Shown here one piece after another: positions 1-8,714 of a stretch of DNA of 64,000 bases. The first letter of the stretch is position 1, and every line of letters starts with the position of its first letter. The notes beneath the pieces are model-generated. The model was not told the origin of the DNA. It searched no databases and saw nothing but the letters and a program-made list of their open reading frames with translations. The stretch comes from Flagellimonas abyssi (GTDB taxonomy: Bacteria > Bacteroidota > Bacteroidia > Flavobacteriales > Flavobacteriaceae): contig NZ_JAHZSV010000003.1 in the NCBI RefSeq assembly GCF_019457905.1, forward strand, positions 456,516 to 520,515. The letters run 5' to 3'. Position numbers and translations under genes: made by a program.

Positions 1-8
1 TACCAACA

Positions 9-1238
9 ATGAATATTAAGACCAAATTCCAACTATCCTTTATGATGTTCCTCGAGTTTTTTATCTGGGGAGGTTGGTTTGTTACCTTGGGAACATTCCT
101 AGGGAATAATCTAGAAGCAACTGCAGGGCAGTCATCAATGGCTTTTTCCACACAATCTTGGGGCGCTATCATAGCCCCGTTCATTATAGGACTGATTGCC
201 GACAGATATTTTAATGCCGAACGAATTTTAGGAGTACTGCACCTTATTGGTGCTTTTTTAATGTACCAGATGTATCAGTCGGAGGATTTTGTTGCTTTCT
301 ACCCCTATGTGTTGGGATACATGATTTTGTATATGCCAACATTGGCTTTGGTGAATTCCATTTCCTTTAATCAAATGAAAGACCCGGCAAAGGAGTTTTC
401 GAACATCCGTGTGTTTGGAACCATTGGGTGGATTGTTGCGGGATTGGTAATAAGCTACCTTTTTGTTTGGGACTCTCCAGAAGCCTTGGAAGCGGGAATG
501 CTTAAAAATACATTTTTAATGGCCGGAATTGCCTCGGCAGTTTTGGGACTTTTCAGCTTTACTTTGCCAAAGACCCCACCAAAAGTGGACAAAAGCGAAA
601 AAGTGACCATTTCTGATGTGTTGGGACTTGAAGCATTGAAACTCTTGAAGAACAAAAATTTCTTGGTGTTCTTTATCTCATCGGTATTGATTTGTATCCC
701 ATTGGCTTTCTATTATCAAAACGCCAATCCGTTCTTGGCAGAAATAGGGTTGCCAAATCCAACCGGTAAAATGGCCATAGGCCAAATTTCCGAAGCACTT
801 TTTATCCTCGCACTACCTTTCTTTTTTACCAGATTTGGATTTAAGAAGACCATATTGGTAGGTATGTTGGCCTGGACTGTTCGTTACCTGCTTTTTGCCT
901 ATGGTAATGCGGATGAATTGTCGTTTATGTTGATTCTTGGAATTGCACTGCACGGAATTTGTTATGATTTCTTCTTTGTATCCGGGCAGATTTACACGGA
1001 TACCAAAGCTGGAGAAAAGTACAAGAGTGCCGCTCAAGGGTTGATCACATTGGCTACTTATGGAGTGGGAATGCTCATAGGTTTCTGGATTGCAGGACAA
1101 ATTACAGATTCACTTACCATGAAAGACGGTGCCCATGCTTGGGAGAGTATCTGGATTTATCCAGCAGCGTTCGCGGCAGTCGTATTTATCCTATTTGCAC
1201 TAATATTCAAGAACGAGAAAGTCGAATATAAATCTTAG
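9..1238 (+). CDS. MFS permease of the nucleoside:H+ symporter family (NupG/XapB-like)
   Basis: 409 residues with about 12 hydrophobic segments and no signal peptide, so an inner-membrane carrier. The N-terminus reads FFIWGGWFVTLGTFL, and a charged loop with GLIADRYF follows the second helix; both are typical of the nucleoside:H+ symporter branch of the major facilitator superfamily. That family imports nucleosides with protons. In Bacteroidota these carriers are often found in sugar-catabolic loci, and here the neighbours are a second MFS permease and sugar oxidoreductases, so the real cargo may be a glycoside or its oxidised product. The ATG at 9 is preceded by only 8 bases in this window; the promoter or upstream operon partner is outside. 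Family call is firm, substrate is not. Confidence 0.85.
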   Translation: MNIKTKFQLSFMMFLEFFIWGGWFVTLGTFLGNNLEATAGQSSMAFSTQSWGAIIAPFIIGLIADRYFNAERILGVLHLIGAFLMYQMYQSEDFVAFYPYVLGYMILYMPTLALVNSISFNQMKDPAKEFSNIRVFGTIGWIVAGLVISYLFVWDSPEALEAGMLKNTFLMAGIASAVLGLFSFTLPKTPPKVDKSEKVTISDVLGLEALKLLKNKNFLVFFISSVLICIPLAFYYQNANPFLAEIGLPNPTGKMAIGQISEALFILALPFFFTRFGFKKTILVGMLAWTVRYLLFAYGNADELSFMLILGIALHGICYDFFFVSGQIYTDTKAGEKYKSAAQGLITLATYGVGMLIGFWIAGQITDSLTMKDGAHAWESIWIYPAAFAAVVFILFALIFKNEKVEYKS

Positions 1239-1340
1239 GCAACCGAGAATGCACATGCTCGGACATCCTTTGATTCAATATGATAAAAACAAGAAGTGAC
1301 ATAAGATTTATAGATTAAACCACAATTAACCGAAACAAAC

Positions 1341-2576
1341 ATGAAAAACGTAAACAAGAATCAGCTATTTCTAGCAGCCTGTATATCGCTGGTGGTCACA
1401 TCCATGACCTTTGCCATTAGGGCTGGTATATTGACCCAATTAGGGGAGGAGTTCATGCTTTCCAATCAACAATTGGGTTGGATAAACAGTATGGGCTTTT
1501 TTGGATTCCCCATTGCCATGATCTTTGGCGGATTGCTCTACAATAAAATCGGAGCACGTAAACTTATGGTAACGGCTTTTGTCTGCCATATGCTTGGGTT
1601 GATCCTAACTATGATGGCAGGAGGTTTTTGGACACTGATTATATCCACCTTCTTTATTGGCTTCGCCAATGGTTCGGTGGAAGCGGCCTGTAATCCAATG
1701 ATCGCCGATATGTTCACCAAGAACAGGACGGCGATGCTGAACAGGTTCCACGTATGGTTCCCTGGAGGAATTGTAATCGGCTCACTTATCTCCAAGTTTA
1801 TGACCGACTTTGGAATGGGTTGGCAATTACAGATTGCGGTAATGTTGATACCTACGCTTATTTACGGATATATGTTCTTTAAGCAACAGTTTCCAGAAAG
1901 CGAACATATCGAAACGGATACCACCAAGAACATCAAAGGTCTTGCAGACCCCTTGTTTATTTTTATCATGTTGTGTATGACCCTCACTGCAATTTCAGAA
2001 TTTGGCCCTCAACAATGGGTGGAACGAATTTTGGGTAATTCTGGGGCTAGTCCAATGCTGGTCTTGGCCATGGTGACAGGTATTATGGCGATAGGCCGAT
2101 ATTTTGCCGGGCCCATTGTACATAGGCTCAATCCCATCGGGGTTTTGGTGATGTCCGCCTTGATCACAACAGCCGCAGTTTATAGTATGAGTGTTGCCGA
2201 AGGCTCCATGATTTATTTGGCAGCCGTTCTTTTTGCGTTGGGAGTTTGTTATTTTTGGCCTACCATGATAGGGTTTACCTCGGAATATCTTCCAAAAACA
2301 GGGGCATTGGGAATGTCCTTGGTAGGGGGTGCGGGAATGTTCTCCACGGCCATTTGGCAACCGGTAATCGGTGGGTGGTTGGACACTGCAAAAGAAACGG
2401 CAGTTTCATCTGGACTTGCCGATGAGGTGGCGGAATTGGCAGCAGGAAAGGCAACCTTAGGGAAAATGATGTTTTTTCCGTTGGCAGTGTTGATTCTGTT
2501 TTCCATTTTGTTCGTGTTCCGTAAGAAATTGGAAGAAAGAAGAGTGCCGCAGGGCCATACAGAAGAAGTAGTATAA
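1341..2576 (+). CDS. MFS transporter, sugar-type (FucP-like)
   Basis: 411 residues with about 12 predicted membrane helices. The loop between helices 2 and 3 carries GGLLYNKIGARK, the classic MFS G-x-x-x-D/N-x-x-G-R/A-K loop. It lies 102 bases after the upstream permease and 20 bases before a Gfo/Idh/MocA dehydrogenase on the same strand, so it is probably cotranscribed with the dehydrogenase. Context suggests uptake of a sugar, glycoside or keto-sugar. It is not closely similar to the upstream permease, so the pair is unlikely to be a recent duplication. Substrate is inference from neighbours only. Confidence 0.82.
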   Translation: MKNVNKNQLFLAACISLVVTSMTFAIRAGILTQLGEEFMLSNQQLGWINSMGFFGFPIAMIFGGLLYNKIGARKLMVTAFVCHMLGLILTMMAGGFWTLIISTFFIGFANGSVEAACNPMIADMFTKNRTAMLNRFHVWFPGGIVIGSLISKFMTDFGMGWQLQIAVMLIPTLIYGYMFFKQQFPESEHIETDTTKNIKGLADPLFIFIMLCMTLTAISEFGPQQWVERILGNSGASPMLVLAMVTGIMAIGRYFAGPIVHRLNPIGVLVMSALITTAAVYSMSVAEGSMIYLAAVLFALGVCYFWPTMIGFTSEYLPKTGALGMSLVGGAGMFSTAIWQPVIGGWLDTAKETAVSSGLADEVAELAAGKATLGKMMFFPLAVLILFSILFVFRKKLEERRVPQGHTEEVV

Positions 2577-2596
2577 TTAGAAAAAAAACAATAAAA

Positions 2597-3733
2597 ATGC
2601 CTAAAAAGATTAGACTTGGAATTCTCGGAGGAGGAGGGGATTCGCTTATTGGTGTGCTGCACAGGGTGGCAGCCTTCATTAATGATAATTACGAGATTGT
2701 TGGTGCTGTGTTTAACCCAGACCATAATGAAAGTATAGCCTTTGCCAAGGAAATTGATATTCCAACCAATCGTATCTATAAAGATTTTGATACGTTGATA
2801 GAAGAAGAAATGAAGCTTCCAGAAGACGAACGTATTCAAGTTTGTTCTATTCTTACGCCCAACTTTTTGCACTTTCCCATGGCAAAAAAGCTGTTGGACA
2901 ACGGTTTCCACGTCATTTGTGAAAAACCGATGACCACCACATATGAAGAGGCTAAAATTCTTCAAGAGACCCTTAAAGAGGTCAAAAAGGTATTTGCTGT
3001 AACGCACACTTACACAGGTTATCCCATGGTGCGCCAAATGCGCGAGATGATAAAGGACGGTGTTATTGGGAAAGTACACAAAGTTGATGCACAATATTAT
3101 CAAGGTTGGATGAACCCCATTATCCACGATAAGGAAAAGAGAGGAACCGTATGGAGGCTCGACCCCAAAAAAGCGGGAATCAGTTCCTGTATGGGAGATA
3201 TCGGTGTACACGCCTTTAACATGATAGAATACACCACCGGTCTGCAGGTGCAATCCTTGCTTTGCGACTTCAACTACATGTACGATGACAATGTGATGGA
3301 CATGGATGGTACCGCCCTTATACGTATGGACAAGAACGTAAAAGGAGTCATTAGGGCAAGTCAAGTGGCCACTGGAGAGGAAAACAATCTGACCATAGCC
3401 ATTTACGGTGAAAAAGGAGGGTTGAAATGGGAACAGGAAAACCCCAATTATCTATACAAATTGAACGACCCCGAACCGTTGCAGGTATACAAGCCAGGAC
3501 ATGAGTATAATTCCAAACTGTCTTTGGACGGAACAAAGTTGCCCCCTGGGCACCCAGAAGGTATTTTTGATTCCATGGCCAATATCTATTTAGGCGTGGC
3601 AAGAGCCATTCGCGGGGAAGAATACAATGATGGTGAATTCCCTACCATGATGGATGGTGTACGCGGTCTGAACTTTATAGAGAACACGGTAGCATCCCAC
3701 AAGCAAGGGAACATTTGGGTGGACATGGATTAA
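2597..3733 (+). CDS. Gfo/Idh/MocA family oxidoreductase
   Basis: 378 residues. The N-terminal Rossmann fold begins at residue 7 with GILGGGGDS (dinucleotide binding). The family motif EKP lies at residues 109-111, its lysine being the usual catalytic residue, and the second domain carries DIGVHAFNM with the conserved histidine. Such enzymes oxidise or reduce a sugar hydroxyl with NAD(P). No Tat or Sec signal is visible, so it should be cytoplasmic. The gene follows a sugar MFS permease by 20 bases and shares the region with a GMC oxidoreductase, a TIM-barrel isomerase and two DUF1080 proteins, which suggests C3 oxidation (or reduction back) of a glycoside. Exact substrate unknown. Confidence 0.88.
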   Translation: MPKKIRLGILGGGGDSLIGVLHRVAAFINDNYEIVGAVFNPDHNESIAFAKEIDIPTNRIYKDFDTLIEEEMKLPEDERIQVCSILTPNFLHFPMAKKLLDNGFHVICEKPMTTTYEEAKILQETLKEVKKVFAVTHTYTGYPMVRQMREMIKDGVIGKVHKVDAQYYQGWMNPIIHDKEKRGTVWRLDPKKAGISSCMGDIGVHAFNMIEYTTGLQVQSLLCDFNYMYDDNVMDMDGTALIRMDKNVKGVIRASQVATGEENNLTIAIYGEKGGLKWEQENPNYLYKLNDPEPLQVYKPGHEYNSKLSLDGTKLPPGHPEGIFDSMANIYLGVARAIRGEEYNDGEFPTMMDGVRGLNFIENTVASHKQGNIWVDMD

Positions 3734-3759
3734 ACCTGACCCCGTTCAAAAAAGCATAG

Positions 3760-3792
3760 ATAATGGCTGCCGATTGGCAGCCATTATTTTTT
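3760..3792 (+). terminator. Rho-independent terminator after the Gfo/Idh/MocA gene
   Basis: A perfect 12-bp stem (3760-3771 with 3776-3787), loop GATT, is followed by T residues to 3792 on the plus strand. It ends the permease-dehydrogenase unit. The stop codon of the converging ASCH gene (3784-3786) lies inside the 3' arm, so the element separates two convergent units in very little space. Confidence 0.85.
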
Positions 3793-4248
3793 GTACAGCA
3801 TCTCAAACTGCTCAAAGACCACAATCATACTCTCGGTAGGCCTGGCCCCTAAGTCAGATAGTTCCCGGGTATAATACTCCCAATGGACCTTTTTCCAATG
3901 ATCCAGACTTTTATCTCCTTCACCCTCCAAACGGGCATGCTCTTCCCTGATGCTGAAGTAGGGAAGAAGCTTAACAGCAGTGGTTCGTATAATACATTTG
4001 GCATCGCCACTCCAGTCCGTAACCACATAAAAATCCCCGATTTTGGGCAAAGCTTCATTGCGGAGCTGTATTCCTTTTAGCGAGTGTGTGGTGGCCCTTT
4101 TGGTCTCTTTACAGATTAAATCAGCACACAGGTCCGCATCCTTTTCATTATCGCAAAAGTGGATGGTCTTGGGCGCATCCTCAGAAGCAAACTCCAAATG
4201 GGCATCCAAAAAATCGCCCCACAGATTTCGGGCTGAAGTATTTTCCAT
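3784..4248 (-). CDS. ASCH domain-containing protein
   Basis: 154 residues, soluble, no signal peptide. The middle part (ALPKIGDFYVVTDWSGDAKCII, split here as ALPKIGDFYVV and DWSGDAKCIIRTT) and the late WKKVHWEYY segment match the ASCH fold, a PUA-related beta-barrel thought to bind RNA or nucleotide ligands; one E. coli relative is an amidohydrolase of modified cytidine. The gene is 11 bases downstream of the GMC oxidoreductase on the same strand and may be cotranscribed with it, though a functional link to sugar oxidation is not evident. Its stop codon is embedded in the opposing terminator. Confidence 0.75.
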   Translation of the reverse strand: MENTSARNLWGDFLDAHLEFASEDAPKTIHFCDNEKDADLCADLICKETKRATTHSLKGIQLRNEALPKIGDFYVVTDWSGDAKCIIRTTAVKLLPYFSIREEHARLEGEGDKSLDHWKKVHWEYYTRELSDLGARPTESMIVVFEQFEMLYKK

Positions 4249-4259
4249 AAGTAGGGTTT

Positions 4260-5963
4260 TTAGGCAAATTTATTTTGTTTGAACTGTTGCGCAGCATGGT
4301 TTGCGGCCCTGGCCGTAAAGGCCATATAGGTCAGAGAAGGGTTTACGCAACTGGATGAGGTCATAAAAGCCCCATCGGTAACATATACATTGGGAACCGC
4401 ATGCAATTGGTTGTGCTTGTTCAGTACAGATGTTTTGGGGTCGCGGCCCATACGGGCACCTCCCATTTCGTGAATGCCCAGACCGGGACCGGTTTCCCTG
4501 TCGTATGTGGAAATGTTTTTAAAGCCCGCCGCTTTCAACATTGCCACGCCCTCCTCTTTAATGGCCTCCCGCATCTTATATTCGTTCTCCTTGAATTCAA
4601 CATCAAAATCCAGTTGGGGCAGTCCCCATTGATCTTTTTTGTCCTTGCTCAATGTTACCCGATTGTCGTGATAAGGTAGCATTTCTCCAAAGCCGCTTAA
4701 TCCAATTTCCCAGCCTCCAGGTTGTAATATAGCCTCCTTAAGTGCCTTGCCGTATCCCATTTCCGCTACCATTTCCGACCAATCGCCCCTGTTGGCGCCA
4801 CCTTGATACCCAAAACCCCGAAGAAAATCTGGGCGTTTGGTTTTCTCGTCCAAATTAACAAACCTCGGGATATAGACCCCGTTGGGTCTTCTGCCCTTGT
4901 AGTATTTATCCAAATGTCCATCGACCTTGGCAGATGCGCCCAATTGGTAGTGATGGTCCATGATGTTTCTCCCTAGCTGGTCATGCTCGTTCCCCATTCC
5001 ATTTGGAAACCTGTTGGATTTAGATTGTAGTAGAATACCCACCGATGCCATGGAAGAGGCACAAAGAAATACAATCTTACTGTTGAACTCCAGTTTTTCG
5101 TGTGTCACGGCATCTATGATTTTTACGCCAGTCGCCTGGTTCCGATCTTCATCATAGACTACTTCGTGGACAATCGAATTTGGTCTCAAGGTCAGGTTTC
5201 CGGTTCTTTCCGCAGCGGGCAATGTTGATGAGTTACTACTGAAATAACCGCCAAAAGGGCATCCTCTCCAACAACGGCTACGGTATTGGCAAGGCCCTCG
5301 ACCTTTAAAGTCGGTTGTGTTTTCTGTAATATGGGCGGCGCGCCCAATAGTGAGCAGGCGACCATCATCAAACTTTTTGCTGAGCGACTCTTGGAGTTCC
5401 TTTTCAACACAGTTGAGTTCCATGGGGGGCTGAAAAATTCCATCGGGCAGTTGTTTGAGTCCCAAAGCCTGGCCGCTAACGCCTATGTAGGATTCAACCT
5501 TGTCGTACCATGGGGCAATATCTTTGTAGCGTACCGGCCAATCCACTGCAATGCCTTCTTTCTCGTTTGCCTCAAAATCAATATCGCTCCATCTGTAGCT
5601 CTGTCTGCCCCAGGTAAGGGACCTTCCCCCGACTTGGTAGCCCCGAATCCAATCAAAACGTTTGGTCTCTTGGTAAGGGTGTTCCAAATCGTTCACAAAA
5701 AAGTGTTTTACGTCTTCTTTGGGCGCCCACCCGACCCTAAGTTGTTTATGATATTTTTCTTTGTCCTCACGGGAAAGCTCCCCTTTAAAGTTATAATCCC
5801 ACGAATCATCGTTCATGGTTTTATAATCTTCGATATGCTTTACCATGGGACCTCGTTCCAACACCAATACGTTGAGTCCGTTTTCGCATAATTCCTTTGC
5901 GGCCCAACCGCCACTTATGCCCGTTCCTACAACAATGGCATCATAAACTTTGTTTTCAATCAC
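4260..5963 (-). CDS. GMC family FAD-dependent oxidoreductase
   Basis: 567 residues. Starts with a beta-alpha-beta FAD-binding motif (VVGTGISGGWAA, residues 11-22). The C-terminal GMC domain has HEMGGARMG and, about 45 residues later, CVNPSLT, giving the histidine and asparagine expected for the catalytic pair. A central segment, CQYRSRCWRGCPFGG, holds three cysteines. Relatives oxidise sugar alcohols or pyranoses, and some pair with a small gluconate-dehydrogenase-subunit-3-like protein; none is seen here. No signal peptide is evident. Placed divergently from the TIM-barrel/DUF1080 operon and convergent with the dehydrogenase operon, it is a good candidate for the C3-oxidising step on a glycoside. 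Confidence 0.88.
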   Translation of the reverse strand: MIENKVYDAIVVGTGISGGWAAKELCENGLNVLVLERGPMVKHIEDYKTMNDDSWDYNFKGELSREDKEKYHKQLRVGWAPKEDVKHFFVNDLEHPYQETKRFDWIRGYQVGGRSLTWGRQSYRWSDIDFEANEKEGIAVDWPVRYKDIAPWYDKVESYIGVSGQALGLKQLPDGIFQPPMELNCVEKELQESLSKKFDDGRLLTIGRAAHITENTTDFKGRGPCQYRSRCWRGCPFGGYFSSNSSTLPAAERTGNLTLRPNSIVHEVVYDEDRNQATGVKIIDAVTHEKLEFNSKIVFLCASSMASVGILLQSKSNRFPNGMGNEHDQLGRNIMDHHYQLGASAKVDGHLDKYYKGRRPNGVYIPRFVNLDEKTKRPDFLRGFGYQGGANRGDWSEMVAEMGYGKALKEAILQPGGWEIGLSGFGEMLPYHDNRVTLSKDKKDQWGLPQLDFDVEFKENEYKMREAIKEEGVAMLKAAGFKNISTYDRETGPGLGIHEMGGARMGRDPKTSVLNKHNQLHAVPNVYVTDGAFMTSSSCVNPSLTYMAFTARAANHAAQQFKQNKFA

Positions 5964-6058
5964 TTTAATGTTATTTTAATTGTTAGCTAATTCCTATATT
6001 TATGTTTTTCTACATGAGACCTAAAAATAGCATAGTTTTTTTCTTAAATATAAAAGAT

Positions 6059-6081
6059 AAATCCCAATTTATTCGGGATTT
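6059..6081. promoter_or_regulatory. Hairpin in the divergent GMC / isomerase intergenic region
   Basis: AAATCCC (6059-6065) and GGGATTT (6075-6081) form a perfect 7-bp inverted repeat 25 bases before the isomerase start. It could be an operator between the two divergent units or a leader hairpin. No T-run follows on the plus strand, so it is not a convincing terminator. Confidence 0.35.
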
Positions 6082-6105
6082 CCTAATTCCTTAAATTTTA
6101 ACTAA

Positions 6106-7158
6106 ATGAAGACAATTAAAGGACCGGCCGTATTCCTGGCGCAATTTGTGGACAACCAACCTCCGTTCAATACTTTGGATGGTATGTGCAAATGGGCTTC
6201 AGATCTTGGATACAAAGGGATTCAGATACCAACTTGGGAATCCTTCCTGATAGATTTGGACAAAGCGGCCGAAAGCCAAGATTACTGTGATGAGCTCAAA
6301 GGAAAAGTAAATTCTTATGGTTTGGAGATTACCGAGCTCTCCACGCACTTGCAAGGGCAATTGGTAGCGGTGCATCCTGCCTATGATATCATGTTCGATA
6401 ACTTCGCTCCCGAAGCATTGCACGGAAAGCCAAAAGAGCGCACAAAATGGGCGATAGAAACCGTTAAAAAAGCTGCTACGGCAAGCCGAAGACTTGGACT
6501 TAAGGCCCATGCCACATTTTCAGGTTCCTTGCTTTGGCACACCGCTCACCCATGGCCGCAAAGACCGGCTGGATTGGTAGAGATGGGTTTTGAAGAGCTG
6601 GCCAATAGGTGGATGCCCATCCTTAATCATTTTGATGAAGAAGGCGTGGATGTATGTTATGAAATCCACCCAGGAGAAGACCTGCATGATGGTGATACTT
6701 TTGAACGCTTTTTGGAAGCTACCGGCAACCACAAAAGAGTGAATATTTTGTACGACCCGAGTCACTTCGTACTTCAGCAGTTGGATTATATTACCTACAT
6801 TGACCACTATCATGAGTTTATAAAATCTTTTCACGTGAAGGATTCCGAATTTAATCCAACTGGGAAAAAAGGAGCCTTTGGCGGTTACAACGATTGGGGG
6901 GATAGAGCAGGCAGATACCGTTCTTTGGGGGATGGACAAATAGATTTCAAGACCATTTTCTCCAAATTGACCCAATACGGATGTGATGTTTGGGCCGTGA
7001 TGGAATGGGAGTGCTGTATTAAAAGTCCGGAGCAGGGAGCCCGCGAAGGTGCGAAATTTATCCAGGATCATATTATAGAAGCAACCACAAAAACATTTGA
7101 TGATTTCGCCGGAGCGGATATCGATGAACAAAAACTTAAAAACATATTAGGATTATGA
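6106..7158 (+). CDS. Sugar phosphate isomerase/epimerase family protein (xylose isomerase-like TIM barrel)
   Basis: 350 residues in the AP-endonuclease-2/xylose-isomerase TIM-barrel superfamily. Putative metal ligands are visible in order: the E of CYEIHPGED, the D and H of YDPSHF, the H of SFHVKDSE and the E of VMEWEC. Family members isomerise, epimerise or hydrate sugars and keto-sugars; in known 3-keto-glycoside pathways a related barrel handles the sugar released after cleavage. It overlaps the following DUF1080 gene by 4 bases (ATGA type at 7155-7158), so translation is coupled. No signal peptide, so cytoplasmic. Confidence 0.87.
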   Translation: MKTIKGPAVFLAQFVDNQPPFNTLDGMCKWASDLGYKGIQIPTWESFLIDLDKAAESQDYCDELKGKVNSYGLEITELSTHLQGQLVAVHPAYDIMFDNFAPEALHGKPKERTKWAIETVKKAATASRRLGLKAHATFSGSLLWHTAHPWPQRPAGLVEMGFEELANRWMPILNHFDEEGVDVCYEIHPGEDLHDGDTFERFLEATGNHKRVNILYDPSHFVLQQLDYITYIDHYHEFIKSFHVKDSEFNPTGKKGAFGGYNDWGDRAGRYRSLGDGQIDFKTIFSKLTQYGCDVWAVMEWECCIKSPEQGAREGAKFIQDHIIEATTKTFDDFAGADIDEQKLKNILGL

Positions 7159-7901
7159 AAAAACCATTGTTGTTTATAGCTCTTGCAGCAGTATTTGCCT
7201 GTAAGGACAAACCAAAGGAAAACAAAGAAGAAGTTCAAGAAGAAATGACTGAGGTCGTTGAAGAAAAAGAACCTGAATGGACCACCCTGTTCGACGGGAC
7301 AAGTTTTGACGGTTGGCACATGTACAATGGGGGAGAAGTAACCGAACCTTGGAAACTGGAAGATGGGGCCATGGTGTTTTACCCAATGGAAGAAAGACCC
7401 GAAGGAGCCAACTACAACTTGGTTACCGATGAAGAGTTTACCGATTTTGTACTGACCCTGGATTGGAAGATCGCCGAAGGAGGAAACAGTGGATTCTTTT
7501 GGGGCGTAAAAGAAGGGGAGGAATATGGCCAACCTTACGTTACCGGTCCGGAAATTCAAGTTTTGGATGACGAGAGACATCCTGATGCAAAAAATGGCGA
7601 AGATCGTTTGGCGGGATCCTTGTACGACATTGTTCCACCATCCGAAAAGACAGTAAAGCCGGCAGGGGAATGGAATTCCGTAGAATTGATGATCAATCAC
7701 AAGACCAACCAAGGTCATGTGATTCAAAACGGTACCAAAATCGTTGAATTCCCGGTGGAAGGTCCAGAGTGGGATGAATTGATAGCCAACTCTAAATTTG
7801 CGGACTGGGAAGATTTTGCCGCCTTTAAAACAGGTAAAATTGGATTGCAGGACCATGGGAATGTAGTAGCATTCAGAAACATCAAGATTAAAGAGTTGTA
7901 G
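7155..7901 (+). CDS. DUF1080 (3-keto-disaccharide hydrolase family) lipoprotein
   Basis: 248 residues. The N-terminus is a lipoprotein signal ending in AVFAC, Cys16 being the predicted lipidated residue, followed by a charged Glu/Lys-rich linker to about residue 35. The rest is a jelly-roll domain with the family hallmarks LFDGTSFDGW near the start, GNSGFFWG in the middle and LQDHGN near the end. The family includes enzymes that cleave glycosides after the sugar has been oxidised at C3. It overlaps the isomerase by 4 bases and is followed one base later by a second DUF1080 gene. Membrane anchoring would place it in the periplasm or at the outer membrane. Confidence 0.88.
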   Translation: MKKPLLFIALAAVFACKDKPKENKEEVQEEMTEVVEEKEPEWTTLFDGTSFDGWHMYNGGEVTEPWKLEDGAMVFYPMEERPEGANYNLVTDEEFTDFVLTLDWKIAEGGNSGFFWGVKEGEEYGQPYVTGPEIQVLDDERHPDAKNGEDRLAGSLYDIVPPSEKTVKPAGEWNSVELMINHKTNQGHVIQNGTKIVEFPVEGPEWDELIANSKFADWEDFAAFKTGKIGLQDHGNVVAFRNIKIKEL

Positions 7902-7902
7902 C

Positions 7903-8658
7903 ATGAAAAGATTGAGATATACCTTGGGCGTAGTTGCCATGATGGCAGGTTTCTTTATCAATGCTCAGGAAGTGGAACCCACAAAACCCGAAGCGACCGA
8001 ATTATATAAACCTGTTCCGCCAAAAGTGACCCCTAGTGAGAACGGGGCGCCTCCAAGCGATGCCATTGTGTTGTTCGATGGTACCTCGTTGGAGAAATGG
8101 ATAAGCACCATGGACAGTACTGCCGCCAAATGGACTTTGAACAAGGACGGTAGCATGACCGTGAAGGATAGAACGGGAGACATTCAGACCAAGCAGAATT
8201 TTGGGAGCATTCAGTTGCACATTGAATGGAAATCACCTGCCGAAGTGCAACGAGATGGCCAAAATAGAGGAAATAGCGGAATCTTTCTGAACGGACTCTA
8301 CGAAGTTCAAGTGTTGGATAACAATGATAACGATACCTATGTAAACGGCCAAGTCGCCTCCATTTACAAACAGCATACACCCTTGGCGATGGCCTCTGTG
8401 CCCACTGGGGAATGGAATACCTACGATATTATTTACCACGCACCCGAGTTTGAAAAAGGTCAAAAAGTAAAGTCCGGCACCCTTACCGTGATACATAATG
8501 GTGTTTTGGTGCAAGATCATGTGGAGATCAAAGGAACCACCCCTTACATTGGTTGGCCCAAAAACCCACCACATGGAAAGGGGCCGCTTAGGCTTCAGGA
8601 TCATGGGGACAACAGTAGGGTGAGCTTTAGGAATATTTGGGTAAGGGAGTTGGATTAA
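7903..8658 (+). CDS. DUF1080 (3-keto-disaccharide hydrolase family) periplasmic protein
   Basis: 251 residues with a Sec signal peptide (MKRLRYTLGVVAMMAGFFINAQ) and no lipobox, so secreted to the periplasm. It has the same landmarks as its neighbour: LFDGTSLEKW, GNSGIFLNG and LQDHGD. The two are diverged paralogues and probably differ in substrate or place in the path. It is the last gene of the isomerase-DUF1080-DUF1080 operon; yicC begins 84 bases later with its own promoter. Confidence 0.88.
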   Translation: MKRLRYTLGVVAMMAGFFINAQEVEPTKPEATELYKPVPPKVTPSENGAPPSDAIVLFDGTSLEKWISTMDSTAAKWTLNKDGSMTVKDRTGDIQTKQNFGSIQLHIEWKSPAEVQRDGQNRGNSGIFLNGLYEVQVLDNNDNDTYVNGQVASIYKQHTPLAMASVPTGEWNTYDIIYHAPEFEKGQKVKSGTLTVIHNGVLVQDHVEIKGTTPYIGWPKNPPHGKGPLRLQDHGDNSRVSFRNIWVRELD

Positions 8659-8714
8659 CTCCCTTTCACCATTTGCCAGATAGAATCTTTAAAGTGCCAG
8701 TAACCTATTTTGGT

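Noticed and set aside
1243..1262. Hairpin CCGAG...CTCGG between the two MFS genes
   Set aside because: Short stem with mismatch and no T-run; not enough for a terminator or operator call.
2249..3364. Long minus-strand open frame of 371 codons
   Set aside because: It lies opposite the well-supported Gfo/Idh/MocA gene, has no family resemblance and an amino-acid mix typical of an antisense shadow.
5286..5891. Plus-strand open frame of 201 codons
   Set aside because: Antisense to the GMC oxidoreductase; no motif or signal.
7068..7961. Minus-strand open frame of 297 codons
   Set aside because: Lies across the isomerase-DUF1080 junction on the opposite strand; Phe-rich antisense sequence without domain signs.
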